The notes beneath the pieces are model-generated. The model saw only the letters and a list, made by a program, of their open reading frames with translations. It searched no databases and was not told the DNA's origin. From Corylus avellana (lineage: Eukaryota; Streptophyta; Magnoliopsida; Fagales; Betulaceae): DNA of 64,000 nt. Location of the stretch: contig NC_081542.1 of the NCBI RefSeq assembly GCF_901000735.1, positions 32,817,871 to 32,881,870 on the forward strand, written 5' to 3'. Position 1 is the first letter of the stretch; each line of letters opens with the position of its first letter. Below, in pieces: positions 47,012-59,530 of the stretch. The position numbers and the translations under genes were made by a program.

Positions 47012-49320
47012 TGTAGCGATCTGACTTTACTTAATGAAAAGCGAAAATGGAAATTTCCAATTCCCACTAAGCACTACTATACTTTCCTCAATATCATCAG
47101 AGATTATAAATCTCGCAACATAATAAATTATTATTTTTTTCTTATAATCCTCATAGAACACATCAGAGCTGATAATAAGACTTCTATATTAAATAGATTT
47201 TTACATTGTATTTTACATGATAAGAAAACACACTAGTCAAAAGTGCCACAGAAAGCACATAAGTAAATTTACACCAAAAGTACCTAGAACATGTCTAAGT
47301 ATAGATACATTTCAAAAGATAGACATCTTCATGATATTCTACAACAAACTAAGGCACCAGAAAACTTTATCCGTAATAACCTAGACAGGCATATGGATCA
47401 TCTTCACCCTCTTCTATATCTGCATCAATATCTATGTAATTTTGGTGTTACCACATTTACATAGGCGGATTAATGAGTCCACGGTCTCAATATGTATAAG
47501 AATTACTCATATTTTCAATATGAGCCATCTTTTTCGAAAGTATCTCTAACATGGTGATTATAATAACATCTACGTTAGGTTTTCCAAACAGATTCATTTT
47601 GTATAATCCATTGCTGATAAGATAAGCACCGTAGAATTGTTTTGTAATAAAATCCATTTATCTTCTCTAGACATACGACTTTATATTTATACATATATAC
47701 ATTTTACTTGCACCTCATAAAATGAATATGCATATAAATACAAAGAGGTAAAGCAAATAAATCACCAAACATATAAATCACATTATTCAATGTATGTAAT
47801 GCAATCTCATCTCATTTTTCTTTAAGAGACTCATCTGGCTTCTCCGGCTTTCTAAAGGAGTTGAACATTACGTTTACGGCTATTAGGAGACACCTTCGCC
47901 TCCTCGGTTAGTACCTAGCTTCTTCTTTTAACCTGGAAGGCTCCTTCGGCTTCCACCATTACCGTAAGAACACCTTATAATTTCACATTTAACTTGAGGA
48001 AGACAACATGCTTCTTATTTAACCTGGGAGGCTCCTTTGGCTCCAACTGTTAACATAGGAAAAATTCTTGCTTCATATTTAATTTATCTCTTATTCTCAT
48101 TGTTCAACAGCATGTAATAACATGTCTCTCTTAAAATCATTCTTTTGTTCTCATAATCATGTCCTTTCATTTCCCAGCTTATTTCAACACATGTAAAAAA
48201 AATTGAAAGCATATAATCATATTATTCATAATATATTTAGGCTCATGTAATAATAATACCTCAAAAGCCTTATAAAATGATTCAATAAGTAATATATTTA
48301 CTAAAACAATATCATTCTTAGTAAGTAGTTATACTTACTAAAATAGTATAATTCTCAGTAAGTAGTTATACTTACTTTTCATGTAAACCGTTAAGCTGGA
48401 TTCCCGCTCTAACCATTGATTCTAATATTTACTGCATTTAGTGTGCCCGTACGCGATAATATATTAGTTTAAAATTATATTTAAAAGGCTAAAATAACGA
48501 CCTCTTAATTTTTCTCTATGCTCTATCCAAAAATAGACAACATAACGACATATATCTAAAATATTATAATGTCACTCGGGGCATCATAACGACTATGTAG
48601 CGTTATCACATATTTTTATATGGGTATTACTACGGCATTAATATAATATTTATCTAAAACTTCTAATATTACTTGGGCATTACAACGACGTTGTTGTAAA
48701 ATACCTAATAAAATTCAGGTTGCACAACGACGCATTTGTAATATTTACAAAGATGATTGAATATAATGTCCTTCTCTGAGATATTCAATCACACTTTCCC
48801 GAGCAATTTATATATCATAATGACATAAATTAAATTCTAATAACTAGAATTGACATAAACTAAGGATAAAAGAATTATACCTGTCACTCCCACTTGAGGT
48901 AGCTCCAAAGCTTTAAGATTTAAAGCTTATATATATATATATATATTTCATTTGAAATCTGGGAGAGAGAGGGGGAGAGAGAGCATTGCTGTGATTTGAA
49001 AAACAACCCTTGCATGGCTATCTATAGGCAATGCTTGAGGACAAGTTTAGCATTTGTATAAAAGGTAACTTCACAGTGGAGAAATTCTTTTAACGCTGGC
49101 TCATGAACTAAGAGTTTTGAAGAAGGTTTTAGAAAAACCCATGCTACACCAGGAGTTCACTCATCTATAGCTTTTGAGAAATTTTTATCATTATTTTAAA
49201 GTCCACTGTATTGCACCCACTCACACTAATGAGCTTGAAGGTTCTAATGTCCATGTAAATGCAAGTGCATGTGTACGTACATGCTACAGTAGGTGTAATA
49301 TAATATAATATATTCTATAT
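47012..49320 (-). repeat. Z: solo LTR, left part
   Basis: The left end is TGTAGCGATCTGACTTTAC and the right end (55622) is TTAGATGGTACA; both flanks are taaca, a perfect 5-bp duplication. Total without the inserted E5 is about 2.6 kb. A TATA-like sequence and an initiation-type CT-rich stretch read antisense near 48930-49030, so the LTR is probably antisense. Two identical 20-bp palindromes lie at 48320-48339 and 48357-48376. TAACGACG-type words recur at 48500-48740. No coding region. Confidence 0.75.
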
Positions 49321-50555
49321 TGTTGTGCAAATTATAATTACTCGCAAGTGCACGAATCGATTGTAGTTAATAGATTGCGAGTGCGAGGTCGATCGCACAA
49401 GGAATTGTATTTTTGAAAGAGCAAATTTAAATCTAAAGTAATTTAATCCTAACGTAATTACAAAAGGGTTTTGAATTTTGAATTTTGAAATTGAAACTAC
49501 TAAACATAAAATAAATAAACTAAGTAAATCAATAGATAAAAGTACTAAGGATGCGGAATTCACACTCACCGAATCATAATAATATACTCTCATCAATATT
49601 AATCCAAAGTTCTCACATATTAAATCTTATGTATGTTTTACTATGCTTCAAAGAATTAATCAAAATCATCCCATGTATCCATTCATGGCACAAATCACAA
49701 GAGGAATCCAAATTTAATTGAAACATTAGATGTATCCGAAGAACAAATCACAAAGGATATCTAATTTTTAGGCATATAAAACCATGCAATCAATCATGTG
49801 AAATTATCCTAAATCATCAAGTGTATCCTTGAATCACAACAAGATATCCAAGATTCATTCAACACAATTGAATACAAGTAAAACAATTGAAATATAAAAC
49901 CAATAAAATCGGAATAATAAAACTTACAATATAGCGATGTTGTTCTTCATCGGTGAGGCTTCATCTCCAACCTTAGTTGAGAATTTAGCTCCACATGACT
50001 ATGAAACTAAAGCCTAAACCTAGACCTAAAGAAAAACTAAACTAAAAGAAAAGCTGTGGATTACATTCTGTCTCCAAAATTGTATCCCAAAACTAGTCTC
50101 CCCCATTGTATATGCATAGCAGTCTATTTATAGGCTTAGGAGAGTCCCAGAAACACTAGTAATCCTAGGAAAATCGTAGATCTGTCTCCTAGTCCCAAAA
50201 TAAGATTGAAAACCCAATTTGGCTTGGAAAATGAGTCTTTGCCGCCAGCTATCAGACGAGTGCTCTCGATTGCACTCAGGCATGTGAATCTTCTCTTGCG
50301 GTGCAGTGTGTGCGCGCTGGTGGTATGCTTGTGGTCGTGAGTGTGCTCAATCGTAGCAGGGCTGCACTCGATCGCACTTCCAGAATGCTCTTTTTCCAAC
50401 TTTCTTCAAGACTTTGCAATTTTTTCTTTTAGAGCTGTTGTTTTTCTTCAACACCTACAAAATACTAAAAACACAAAACATTAAATAACGACACAGCTAA
50501 AGGATTAACTAATGTAAATTAAGAGGTCCAAATATGCAATATTTGGTACTTATCA
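49321..50555 (-). repeat. E5 3' LTR
   Basis: Antisense start TGATAAGTACCAAATATTGC (50555), end AATTTGCACAACA (49321). It has GC-rich motifs at 50260-50390 and GGATAYC/TTGTGATT arrays at about 49680-49860. The complement of the polypurine tract, 'cccccaaactt', follows at 50560-50570. Confidence 0.88.
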
Positions 50556-51919
50556 GATGCCCCCAAACTTAAATTTTGCTAGCCCCTTAGCAAAATAAAA
50601 CGAAAAATAAAATGAAAGCAAGAAACATAAATCCTCTTTTGTGGGAGAGTCGATTGCATTTAGCATATGCAACAAGCCTTTTAAACCCCTAGGCATCCCT
50701 AGTGGACGAGTGAAGTCTCATGAGAGCTTAACAAGAATGATACCCACAAACATTGTAGCACTATGTTGTTAACAAGGGAGAAGTTTCACATAAACCATGG
50801 TTCTTATTCATGAGCAAGCTTAAAAAGACAAACACCATCATCACAGTCAAAAGGAAATCCAAAATCAAATCACTCATAAATGAACAATTGAGACCTCATA
50901 TGTTCTGAAATGTGTAAAGTGTAATTAGCATACAATCATGAAGCTTTTAGCTTAAACTCAAGACAAGTTCCATAAAATTTGTAAGAATCCTTAATAGATG
51001 AAACAACCAAGGCAAGATATGCATTTATTTATTTGTTATAGGCTCTGCAGTGTCTAACTCCCATAAGCTTTCTAATTGACTCATGTAATAAGTATTAGGC
51101 CAATGACTCCCAAGCCAGGTGGCTTTAGAGCACTAGATGTAAAACATCCCTCAGAGCTTATTAACTTAAGTCAAAAAAACTACGAAGTCAGATTAGCCAT
51201 ATCATAAATGAACATTGAACTTTACACTTTATGACGCGAACACTCAATGCTTAATGAGGCAAGAGGTCCGGTTACTCAGCGAAAAACTCAACATGTCTTT
51301 TCTTTTTCCTTCACTTTTATTATTATTATTATTTTATTTTATTTTATTTTTTTATATCTTGCAAGCCAAGGTTATTCATCAATAGGTCATCCAACAAATC
51401 TCAAAAAGAACAAGCTTAAGCTCAAGCGTCATACCTAATAGAAAACATGTTAATGTGCTCATAAAAATTTATCTCAAAACAAGTGAAATATCTTTTAACC
51501 AAAATAAGTCAAAGGACTTAGACTTCTACTGACATAATGATGATGTTCAACCCTTTAAGCGAGCCAATGAAATGCAAACCACAGTCACAGTTTAACTCAA
51601 ACTTGACAACAATATAGCACAATTTATTTTTTTATTTTAATTTTTAATTTTCTAACACAAAAAGACAAATAAAAATAAACAAATAAGAACAAAAATAAAC
51701 AGACAAAGTGTTTTTCCATACTCCCAAACTTGAACTATGTATTGCCCTCAATGTGTAGCATAGAAATACATTACCGGAAGTAAAGAAATTTGAGTGTGAA
51801 CAAGGCTAGGGCGTCCCCCAAACTTAAACACCAAAACACATGTCAACAAAAACTAACAGCAATATTTTCATAGAAACAAACATCAAAAGATTAATTGTTG
51901 TTAGAAACAAAAAAAAAAT
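50556..51919 (-). mobile_element. E5 3' noncoding internal region
   Basis: Antisense counterpart of 1-1281: hairpin at 50706-50721, the TCAATTAGAAAGCTT block near 51070-51090, the TAAGCATTGAGTGTTCGCG block near 51235-51255, and 'cacattgagggcaat' near 51740-51755. The order and spacing of blocks are the same as in E1. No coding frame. Confidence 0.75.
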
Positions 51920-53407
51920 TTAAAAAAAAAAAAAAAACAAAACGTAATGAAAAAGGAAGAAAGAATTTGTGGAGTGAAGTGCAGAAAATAAACTGGAGGA
52001 GAAAACTTTACAGCGCTTCCCCCTATCATACGGGTGTCCAACCAATCCCTTCCACTCCTTCTTCTTCAAAACTTCATACCCGTCTAGAAAAATGTTTCGC
52101 CATCTTATGTAGAATTGCTTGCTTCGAAGGATCTTCTTAGGAAAGTGGTTCCTAGATTTGTGTGCTTGTGTGCACAAGTCCTTAAGTATCGTGACATAAG
52201 ATGACTCTTTGAGACATTCAGGTGATAAAGTTTTGGGCTCTTGATGTGTCTCAAGAGGGACAATGATGCAGGCATGAGCTTCAATACTCACTTCTATGTC
52301 ACTGGGTAGATTAGGATCCGTTGGGGGCTCACTGTTCTCATGGTGCTCAACTTCTTCTTCTTCTTCTTCCTCCTCAATGTTATCCACAATTTCCTCACTC
52401 TTAAGTGTGGTGGTGACTTGGACATGCTCAGGATAAGAATTTTCGGAATCATCCTCATCAATCATGTAGTGCCTTTTAGCCATAAGTTGACTTTGAAACT
52501 CTTCTTCCTCTATACTGTTGAAGTCAGCAACTAGATGACCGATCTGTCCTTCTCTCTTGGTCATGGCTTGCTTAAGTTCTTGTATGTCTCTGCTATTCGC
52601 CATGGTGGAGTTCCTCAGCTCTTGTATAGTTTGGGAGTCAAGAGCGTTGGTATTCTTCATATCTTGCATGTTTTTATCAGTTGATATGATGAATGCTTTC
52701 ATCATGTCTTCCAATGATGGTTGTGGTGCAGGATGTGGCACTTGATAAGAAGGTGGTTGAGCTTGGTGATCGAACTGCAAATAGTCTGGGTGGTGTACTT
52801 CATCAAATTGGTGACCATAATTTCATGTAGCTTTTGCTTTGACATGCTCATGATTAGAATTGCTAGCCTTTTCCTTATTAAGTATGTTCACGCAGTGTAA
52901 AACGATTGGACATTTGCTTTGGTGGTGAGTAGGATTATAACAATATTCACAAAATAAAGATGGTACGCAATCACTCACAATTCTGGCATAGGCAGACCTA
53001 TCTAACATGAGTTCGTCTACTTTCCCATCTGAGTCATAAATGTGAGCAGTTGGAAAAAGTTGCACTACTGTATCTTTAAGAAGATAATTTCTAGTAGCCT
53101 AAGCTGACCACGAGAAATCAAATTGGTTGCTCCAATTCGGGTTGTAGAAATTGGAATTTCAATCAAACCCTGGACTGGAGAAACTCATGTTCATTTGCTC
53201 ATATGAAAAATTAGAAACTTGTCCCCAAGATGGACAATTACTATCACTATGATAAGGATTAGAGTAGTATGAACATGGGTAATGTGGTGTGTAAGTGTGA
53301 GAAAAATGGGTCGGGGTAGATCTGGCTGCTTTGATTTGGTCTAATTTGGCACGTAAGGCTTTGATCTCAGCTCGAATCGCAGCTTGAAAATCCATGATCA
53401 CTCTCAC
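51920..53407 (-). pseudogene. E5 gag-like frame with pol deletion
   Basis: One phase from 53407 to 51920 with in-frame stops near 53159, 53100 and 52823. The N-terminal part has a helix (AAIRAEIKALRAKLDQIKAA) and an aromatic/Ser-Asn segment. A knuckle-like CEYCYNPTHHQSKCP follows. The open 286-codon part has heptad-like residues, an acidic run (EEEEEEEEVEHHE) and KDLCTQAHKSRNHFPKK, the segment that precedes protease in E6. Here it jumps straight to a terminal tail (YEVLKKKEWKGLVG). The usual Retrotrans_gag core is missing, unlike in E3. Confidence 0.7.
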
Positions 53408-54049
53408 TTTTTAGTATGCAAATATCCCACATAAAACATTAACCATTCTCCCTTTTTTAAAATTATTTTTTGTTTTTTTTTAAAAAATTTTTTTTTTAGA
53501 AAATAAAATAAGAAAAACGACTAACACAATAAAAATAAATAAATAAATAAAAAACTCACAAAAAGGACCAAAAATAAAATTTTTGGCTTAAATCTACGGA
53601 ACTGTTGCAGTCTGCTGGTGTTGCCTCTGGAGGTGCGCTCGAGTGCAGGCTGGGCGTGATTGAGCGCAGTAGCACTGATCCGTAGGTGCGTGGCTGCGAG
53701 TGCAATCGAGCTTGAGCAAGATTTATTGAGCACAGGTGCGCTTGACTTGCTGTCTTGGCCAGGAGTGCGCTCGAGCGTAGCAGGGCTGCGCTCGATCGCA
53801 ATTGCAGGGCGTGCGGAAGGTGCTGCTGCAGAACCGTAAAACAAACCAAAATAATAATAATAATACTAATAAATAAACAAAAGAAAAATCTCTCTCTCTC
53901 TTTTTTTTTTTCACTAGTAACAGGAATAAAACAAAACAAATTGCAGAGAAAAATAAAATCCTAATTATAACGAGTAGAAGAATAAAACTAATTTAGAAAT
54001 AAATTGGTTTCAAAAATTAAACAATTCCCTGGCAATGGCGCCAAAAACT
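53408..54049 (-). other. E5 leader and primer-binding site
   Basis: TGGCGCCATTGCCAGGGA (antisense, 54026-54043) follows the 5' LTR. The leader holds a dense group of GC-rich motifs (GCGCTCGAGCGTAGCAGG, GCGCTCGATCGCA, GTGCGCTTGAC) at 53630-53815. The ORFs here are shadows of this repetitive leader. Confidence 0.7.
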
Positions 54050-55319
54050 TGCTGTGCAAATTATAATTACTCGCAAGTGCACGGATCGATTGTAGTTAAT
54101 GGATTGCAAGTGCGAGGTCGATCCCACAAGGAATTGTATTTTTGAAAGAGCAAATTTAAATCTAAAGTAATTTAATCCTAACCTAGTTCCAAAAGGGTTT
54201 TGAATTTTGATTTTTGAAATTGAAACGACTAAACATAAAATAAATAAACTAAGTAAATCAATAGATAAAGGTACTAAGGATGCGAAATTCACACTCACGG
54301 AATCATAACAACATACTCTATGTTCATCAATATTAATCCAAAGTTCTCACAATTTTAATCTTATGTATGTTTTACTATGCCTCAAATAATTAATCAAAAC
54401 TATCCATGTATCTATTCATTGCACAAATCACAAGAGGAATCCAAATTTAATTGAAACACCAGATGTATCTGAAGAATAAATCACAAGGGATAACCAATTT
54501 TTAGGCATATAAAATCAAGCAATTAATCATGTGAAATTATCTTAAATCATCAAGTGTATCCTTAAATCACAACAAGATATCCAAGATTCATTCAACACAA
54601 TTGAAAACAAGTAAAACAATTGAAATATAAAACCAATAAAATTGGAATAATAAAGCTTACAATAAAGCGATGTTGTTCTTCATCGATGAGGTTTCATCCC
54701 CAACCTTATTTGAAAATTTAGCTCCACATGACTATGAAACTAAAACCTAAACCTAGACCTAAAGAAAAACTAAACTAAAAGAAAAGCTGTGGATTACATT
54801 TTGTCTCCAAAATTGTATCTCAAAACTAGTCTCCCCCATTGTATATGCATAGTAGTCTATTTATAGGCTTAGGAGAGTCCCAGAAACCGTAGTAATCCTA
54901 GGAAAACCATATATCTATCTCCTAGTCCCAAAATAAGATTGAAAACCCAATTTGGCTTAGAAAAGGAGTCTTTGTTGCCAGCTATTAGACAAGTACGCTT
55001 GAGCGCATGGCCAGTTCTAGATCACACTCGGGCATGTGAATCTTCTCTCGTGGCGCGCAGTGCGTGTGCGCTGGTTGTATGCTTGTGGTCGTGAGTGCGC
55101 TCGATCGTAGCAGGGCTGCGCTCGATTGTACTTCCATAATGCTCTTTTTCCGACTTTCTTCAAGACTTTGCAATTTTTCCTTTAAAGCTATTGTTTTTCT
55201 TCAACACCTACAAAATACTAACAACACAAAACTAACATAAAACATTAAATAACAACACAGCTAAAGGATTAACTGATGTAAATTAAGGGGTCCAAATATG
55301 CAATATTTGGCACTTATCA
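54050..55319 (-). repeat. E5 5' LTR
   Basis: Antisense start TGATAAGTGCCAAATATTGC (55319), end AATTTGCACAGCA (54050). Close to 49321-50555 over its length with scattered substitutions, including the same GC-motif block (55000-55130) and (A/T)-rich LTR end. Confidence 0.88.
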
Positions 55320-55357
55320 CATATATATATTTTGCTTAGGCAAATGCTAAAGTAAGC

Positions 55358-55405
<48 letters not shown>

Positions 55406-55622
55406 ATTCACCTAATCCATTTTCTTTTAAGTCTAATTAAATCCTGAATAACAAATCATTAATAATGCGAATCAACGCCTAGTTCGAACCAACTTCTCAA
55501 ATTGAACTGAGAAGCTAAAATTAGACATCAAATATATTTTCGTAATATATTTGATTTAACTTAAGACCAAAATTTATAGTAAAGCATTCTTAGCCATCCT
55601 AATAAATTCCTTAGATGGTACA
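55320..55622 (-). repeat. Z: solo LTR, right part
   Basis: It begins with two (TA)n runs (55321-55330, 55364-55401) and ends TTAGATGGTACA followed by taaca. Completes Z. Confidence 0.7.
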
Positions 55623-56601
55623 TAACATGTATAGTAAGCCCATGGCCATTATCCAACACGTATCAGTGTACATGTCATATGATGCAATTAGTCTTGTCTG
55701 TATTTTACATGCATGCTATTACAAATCTCATCGTCTCATTATCTTGTTTAGTAGCACATTTTCACAAATGGTAGAGTTCATAATGCAACTAAAATGTATT
55801 TCATAAGAGTTGTAAAATACATGTTTGGTATACAAAATAGTCGTGCAATGCGGGAAAAGTAATGGCTAGATCATGTAAGTTCATACTCACCTAGGTTGTA
55901 CAAATCATCCAAAAACTCCTCCAAAGGGCCCGAGTTCTCCAAATTTGTGGAAAGCCTAACATTAGTCCTAAGTTCAAGCTAACACAAACCTAGAACACGA
56001 AAACAGGGGCTATAGAATGACTAGCCAAAATGGCGTTCCCTTGAAATTGCTTCTGGGTGAGCGCTCGAGCTCGATGCCGAGTGTTCGGCCAAAGAGATTC
56101 AGGTAGAACCTCATTTGCTCCAACAATCTCCTAACCAGTGCTAAACTGGTTCCAAGGCTACAAACGGTCCTCTAATACTTAATACCCAAAACAACACCTT
56201 CATGCAACAAGAATAAGTCTAACGGAAAAGAAGTGCTTATAGTAAGATTAAGACCTATACTTCTAGAGTTCTAGCAACTAAGCTACTATAAAACATAAGC
56301 TAGCATAACATCTTAAGGAAAAACACTAGAAAGAGAGATAGTTACCTCTACACAGCAAGAACCTCAACAAGCTCCTCCTTCTCCTCAAGAACATCAAGGT
56401 AATCTCTCTCAAACTCACAACAACACTCTAGCAAGCATTCGTGTACTGTTTGCAAGCGAGTGCTAGCGTGGTCCCCACACGAGCGTTCAGTTAGAGTCCA
56501 AAATTCCCAAAATTACCCTCCACCTGTTCCTAGTGACCCAAAAGTCCAATCATCCCTTTAACCGAGCTATCTTAGCCTAGTTAATTATTTGGGTCACTAC
56601 A
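55623..56601 (-). repeat. X5: antisense X-family LTR, right part
   Basis: It restarts at 'taacatgtatagtaagcccatggccattatcc' where 47011 left off and ends GGGTCACTACA at 56601, the LTR start in antisense. It contains 'ggcgttccc' and GGTCCCCACACGAGCG motifs. The CGTACG motifs of other X copies are replaced by GAGCGCTCGAG-like ones at about 56058-56075. Confidence 0.75.
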
Positions 56602-56734
56602 CCAACTGCTCAACCAGAGTAGAGGAGGAAGACTTCTTTGTAGGAACACCTAGCAAGGCTTCAAGCTTTACCACTCTTTCCAGCAAGTCTTGTGTAGAGC
56701 CACCCACCATGATCCCAACCGTGCTCTGATACCA
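56602..56734 (-). pseudogene. W: gag N-terminus and tRNA-Met primer site
   Basis: Antisense, the primer site TGGTATCAGAGCACGGTTGG (complement of 56715-56734) leads into ATG 56708-56710 and 36 codons of gag (MVGGSTQDLLERVVKLEALL...). These are cut by X5 at 56601. The rest of the gene is at 45630-46141. tRNA-Met priming and this coiled-coil start are usual for plant chromoviruses. Confidence 0.8.
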
Positions 56735-56736
56735 GT

Positions 56737-57430
56737 TGTCATGGACAAATTTTTCGCACCAAGCAAGCCACGTGATGGCCCTAAGCAAAGCACCAAGCAG
56801 TGCCTAGGCAACCAACACACCAACAAAATTAGGGAAGGGTAATCATAGCACACACAGATTTACGGGAGTAACACCTCCCAACTTTTACACTCAACCAAAC
56901 CAAATGTACAAAGACAATGGCTAGGGCCCTTACAAGACATTGGAACCCTTAGCCTAAATACAATCAATCAGCCACCAAAGCTTACAATACAAGAAACCAG
57001 GACACACACTCACATGCACTCAATGTTTTCCTCACAACAACTCCCTCATAGGACTCACTCTCAATGTAGCTTCTAACAACCCTTGAATAAGAGTCCTAGC
57101 AGCACTTTTGTAGCCATTAGGAGGGAGAGCTTTGTTGCAGTGTGTTGCTACCTGGCTCCAATCCACTGCTTGGAACATCATGGTTGACTCCTACCAAGCA
57201 ACCTACCACTTGGATCATGCTCCGTTGTCCATTTGAATCCAGCCAAGGCCCTTGTCTGGCGCATTGCCACAAGGCTGGCCCTTTTGCAAGCACACAACAA
57301 CTCCAATAATGCCCAACCAGCTTCTTGCCACATGTCCAATCTTGCAGGCATGACATATCACCACTCTGTCCACTATAGCAAGCAATCATGAGGTAGAAGG
57401 CTTGGGCAGCGCCTAACACAAAGCAACTGC
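56737..57430 (-). repeat. W: 5' LTR (antisense, outer end unclear)
   Basis: The U5 end is TTTGTCCATGACA just before the primer site. The stretch shared with 45319-45629 covers about 56870-57170. The outer border cannot be placed. The 100-codon antisense frame at 57117-57419 is not protein-like. Confidence 0.55.
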
Positions 57431-58153
57431 CACACTCAAGGCCCTATTGGCTTCCCAGCTTCATGCAGAAGACCTGCTTAGAGATCATTGAACCATGGCA
57501 CATTAGCTCGTCTTGGACAAGGCGGTGGCACCATGTGGCCACTACAGCAACCTACATCATGTCCATCCAGCAACAACCCCTACTAGTTGAAGGTTGACAC
57601 CCTTGTTGGGTGGGTGGCTAAGTATTCCAAGATCTCATCCTCAAATTGGCAAAGGGTAGTGTCATTTTTCCCATGTAGCTTCTAAGATAGGTAATCCTCT
57701 CCACTTAACCAAAACTCGTAACAAAGTGGTAGTTAAAGGGAGTGAATTGCGGTGAATCGTAGTTTAGGGGTGTAAGTGTAAATATAGTAATAGTTTAGGG
57801 AGGGCAAAGTGTAATTAACTAAAGAAAACAAATAGAAGGTAATTGTCTTTTCCAATTTAGTTGATTATATTTGCACAATTTTATCTCAATATAGTGCAAA
57901 ATTACTTTTCGTTCCAATATTCTGAAATTTTCAGTCATCCTTATAATGATTTGCCAAATCTTACTATCTATCTCACCTAAGGGTGCGTTTGGGATTGCGA
58001 TTTCACAAGAATAATCTGCGTTTTTAAAAGATATCGCAAAGTGTAAGGCATTTGGCATTGTGATTTTAAAAAGCACTTAATTTAAAATAGGAAAAAAAAA
58101 AAAAACCCTGTGATTTCTATAAGCAAGCTAGGGGGTGCTTATTTGAAAAGGCA
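57431..58153. other. Unassigned AT-rich stretch
   Basis: No coding frame or known repeat was recognised. 'gggtgcgtttgggattgcgattt' at about 57983-58005, and its inverted look-alikes in 58030-58130, resemble the end of a small hAT- or Harbinger-type miniature transposon, but the other end and target duplication were not found. 57431-57980 may be the outer part of the W LTR. Confidence 0.3.
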
Positions 58154-58730
58154 TGTAATTGAAATACAGGATCCCAAAGAAGCAGAAAAGTGCAAAATAG
58201 AAAATAGATCAATCACACAAGGCACCAAGATTTAAGTGGTATGGCTTAACAAGCCTACATCCGCTGGCGAAGACGATCCAAAGGAAATTCACTAACAAAA
58301 GATGGAGTAGAAAAGATAATAGGGAGAAAACCACTCAAAGCCTAAAGCCCCAATACACCAAATTCTCACTCTCACACAAAAGGGAACTAACAACAAAGAG
58401 AGAAAATATTCTCTTTCTTCCCTATGCCTCTTGTGGCTACAAAAGAGAGAAGGAAAATATGGACTACAAAGCTTTCAAGTTTTTCTCCAATTTTTCACAC
58501 TCTGGTTGCTGCCTTTTATAAGCACTAAAGTCGGTCACGTTGTGAAGCAATAATAATTTTTCTAGGAGAAAGGTTACACAATGTGCTGGGAAACATGCTC
58601 CTAAGCTTGGTAGGAAACCAACTCTAAAAACTAGTAGTAAAAGGAAAGCAAAACCACAACGTGAAAATGGACTAAACTAATAGGTTGGGCCCCACTGCCA
58701 AGACTTGATAATTTCAAGTCATACCCAACA
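58154..58730 (-). repeat. Copia C 3' LTR
   Basis: Antisense start TGTTGGGTATGACTTG at 58730, preceded by the polypurine tract 'aaggtggagat'. The likely end is CTGTATTTCAATTACA at 58154. About 577 bp, a usual copia LTR size. Confidence 0.7.
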
Positions 58731-59530
58731 ATCTCCACCTTGACTTGAATTCCATCAAGTCCCTAAAGCAAATCTCCTTATGAGGTCTCCTCTAACACCC
58801 ACAGGGGTAATCACAAGCTACAGACAACAATCAAGTCCAAGCAACTCTTGAACTTGAGAACCGGAACTGGCTTAGTCAACATATCCACTGGATTTTCCTC
58901 AGAGGCAATTTTCTCAAATGTGATATCTCCTCGTGTCACAACCAGATCACCAGCATAATCTGAATTGATATACCCAATGACACTGGAACCAATACCACTG
59001 TCTCTATCAAAGACTAAACTAACATCTATAGCGCTCCGTAGATAACGGAGTATCCATTTCACTGCCGGGCAGTAAATCTTACTAGGAATAACAACACTGA
59101 CTACATGTGAAACATCTGGACAGCGCACAATAACATACATGATGCTCCAAAACACACTAGAGTAAGGTACATGTGACATAAAATGCTCCTCCTCCTCACT
59201 CTGCTATGCTATAACACTGTTGATAGTCTAAAATTATCTAGAGAAGACACATCAAATGAATCTGTCACCGTACTTCCCTGAAAAAAGTAGAGACCACCAA
59301 TCTTGTTACCTTCCATCACAACCAATGAGCATTTACTAACCCTGATGACTCCATCTCCACCAGAATACTTGTATCGAAGGGAATCCAAAGTAGCCAAAGA
59401 AATAAGATTTTTCTTCAAATCTGGTACGTGTCAAACATTCTTCAAAGTCCTGACAGTCCCTTCATGCATCCTTATTCTGACTGCACCAATATCAACAATC
59501 TTCCAGGCAACATCTGATGTGGTATTTTTG
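58731..59530 (-). pseudogene. Copia C pol remnant with internal deletion
   Basis: The antisense order is a post-protease segment (ending VRTLKNV), the pre-integrase motif LKKNLISLATLDSLRYKYSG, then a jump with stops into the RT/RNase H end (YPAVKWILRYLRSAIDVSL-like block; GYINSDYAGDL; IASEENPVDMLTKPVP). The whole integrase and most of RT are missing. TADMLTKP-type ends are diagnostic of copia RNase H. The left border abuts its LTR and the right border abuts the E6 LTR at 59531. Confidence 0.82.

Larger units (their letters stand above)
49321..55319 (-). mobile_element. E5: complete antisense gag-only Athila-like gypsy element
   Basis: LTRs lie at 54050-55319 (5') and 49321-50555 (3'), with a primer site, a degenerate gag and a 1.3 kb 3' noncoding region. 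Total is 6.0 kb, inserted in Z with flanks tatat/catat (one mismatch). Like E3 it has no protease, RT or integrase. It belongs to the LTR subfamily of E1 and V, not that of E3. Confidence 0.88.

Noticed and set aside
57117..57419. 100-codon antisense Cys/Trp-containing ORF
   Set aside because: Part of the W LTR by similarity to 45319-45629 at one end; no domain and no conserved frame.
57983..58140. Miniature inverted-repeat transposon
   Set aside because: GGGTGCGTTTGG-like end is suggestive, but no matching second end or duplication could be found.
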